NCBI GenBank assembly: GCA_021107495.1
Contig: JAIOSR010000518.1
Coordinates: forward strand, 1 to 5,826
Origin: Desulfobacterales bacterium
Lineage (GTDB): Bacteria > Desulfobacterota > DSM-4660 > Desulfatiglandales > Desulfatiglandaceae
Reading direction: 5' to 3'
DNA: 5,826 bases
Shown: piece by piece, positions 5,346 through 5,826 of the stretch
How positions within the stretch are numbered: position 1 is the stretch's first letter
Layout of the letters: the number at the start of each line of letters is the position of its first letter
Translations under genes and position numbers: made by a program
Notes under the pieces: generated by a model
Told to the model about the DNA's origin: nothing
Seen by the model: the letters and a program-made list of their open reading frames with translations, nothing else
The model's database searches: none

Positions 5346-5771
5346 AGATTTTTCCCCATCAGGAAGTGCTGAACCATATACGTAGTTGATGTTTATTCCT
5401 TCCTCGCCGAATTTTTTTGCCATTTCTGCCAAGGTTCCCGGTTTGTTTTCAATCTTCAGGGCAATAACCGGCATAATGTCAAAGACATAACCCCCTTTGG
5501 ACAGGAGATCGATGGCCTTATCCGTGTCTTCTACCAGAAGACGGATTAATGCATGATCGGCTGAGTCCTTTTGCATGGAGCCGTAACTCGCTGCCGGCGC
5601 AACCCTCTTCAGGGTTTTTCCCCTTGCCTTAAATAGCCCCTTGACATATTCCGAGGCATCCTGAATGGTCAGGGCGTCAATGTTGATCCCCGCCTCCGAC
5701 ATCGTGGTTGCAAGTCTTCCCAGTTCACCGGGCACATTTTCAAGAAAAAGGGATATCTCGGTTCGTACCAT
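5289..5771 (-). CDS. Tandem ACT-domain protein, probable amino-acid-responsive regulator
   Basis: This 160-residue minus-strand protein consists of two ACT domains, the ligand-sensing fold of amino-acid metabolism. ACT 1 (about residues 3-92) starts with ISLFLENVPGELGRLATTMSEAGINIDALTI. ACT 2 (about 101-158) has ALKIENKPGTLAEMAKKFGEEGININYVYG. The PGxL turn followed by a GINI helix end is present in both. No catalytic domain is attached. An extra segment at about residues 46-71 (GKTLKRVAPAASYGSMQ) seems to enlarge the first domain. Stand-alone double-ACT proteins in Desulfobacterota often lie beside phenylacetate-CoA ligase and indolepyruvate oxidoreductase genes, but those neighbours would be off the window, so this link is unproven. 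An AGGAGTG Shine-Dalgarno stands 5 bp before the start. The last 19 codons overlap recJ tail to tail. Confidence 0.9.
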   Translation of the reverse strand: MVRTEISLFLENVPGELGRLATTMSEAGINIDALTIQDASEYVKGLFKARGKTLKRVAPAASYGSMQKDSADHALIRLLVEDTDKAIDLLSKGGYVFDIMPVIALKIENKPGTLAEMAKKFGEEGININYVYGSALPDGEKSLFVFCPEDIELAARIFED

Positions 5772-5776
5772 TTTTT

Positions 5777-5783
5777 CACTCCT
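5777..5783 (-). promoter_or_regulatory. Shine-Dalgarno (AGGAGTG) of the ACT-domain gene
   Basis: On the minus strand AGGAGTG precedes the ATG at 5771-5769 with a 5-bp A-rich spacer. It confirms the chosen start, which also begins right at the first ACT strand. Confidence 0.8.
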
Positions 5784-5786
5784 GAA

Positions 5787-5826
5787 TTAATCTGCTTTCA
5801 AGCTCTTAAAATACTTCAAAAAATCC
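5787..5826 (-). CDS. Possible 3' end of an unidentified upstream minus-strand gene
   Basis: One minus-strand frame is open from the window edge and reads DFLKYFKSLKAD before TAA at 5789-5787. If real, this gene ends 15 bp before the ACT start, close enough for an operon in which the ACT gene is downstream. Twelve codons cannot identify a product, and the absence of a stop over so short a distance may be chance. The amphipathic, Lys/Phe/Leu-rich composition is compatible with a C-terminal helix. Confidence 0.35.
   Translation of the reverse strand, partial: DFLKYFKSLKAD

Overview
The window reads as ordinary chromosomal DNA from a Gram-negative bacterium. A Kdo-activating enzyme (KdsB) implies lipopolysaccharide. 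The style of HisF, the small zinc-ribbon proteins, the tandem-ACT protein and the G/C-run intergenic palindromes all suggest Desulfobacterota (former Deltaproteobacteria), perhaps a sulfate-reducer-like lineage. That placement is inferred from family resemblance, with no phylogeny behind it.

Layout, left to right. The 3' part of hisF (histidine biosynthesis) enters from the left edge. It is followed closely on the same strand by a HAD-superfamily 5'-nucleotidase-like hydrolase and a 54-residue FmdB-type zinc-ribbon protein. A gap of about 360 bp then holds a MITE-like palindrome built of C-run/G-run hairpins and a plausible sigma70-type promoter. Next comes a tight plus-strand group: an 88-residue protein with ten cysteines in CxxC-type knuckles, queD (queuosine/7-deazaguanine pathway) and kdsB, the last two overlapping by ATGA. 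A second gap of about 390 bp contains a 223-bp structure bounded by 34-bp inverted repeats that match at 32 of 34 positions. Single-strand-specific exonuclease gene recJ follows. Its 3' end overlaps by 57 bp, tail to tail, a minus-strand gene for a two-ACT-domain protein. The last 40 bases may hold the end of another minus-strand gene just upstream of the ACT gene.

How the genes fit together: hisF, the HAD hydrolase and fmdB could be cotranscribed, but they share no pathway. The zinc-ribbon protein, queD and kdsB probably form one transcript. RecJ probably starts its own unit, with an unusually U-rich, Shine-Dalgarno-poor start. The minus-strand ACT gene probably belongs to an operon lying off the right edge.

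No mobile-element protein, CRISPR array, tRNA or rRNA was seen. The least explained part of the window is the 34-bp inverted-repeat element upstream of recJ. It could be a non-autonomous mobile element or a structured RNA. I found no clear evidence of a previously undescribed multi-gene system.
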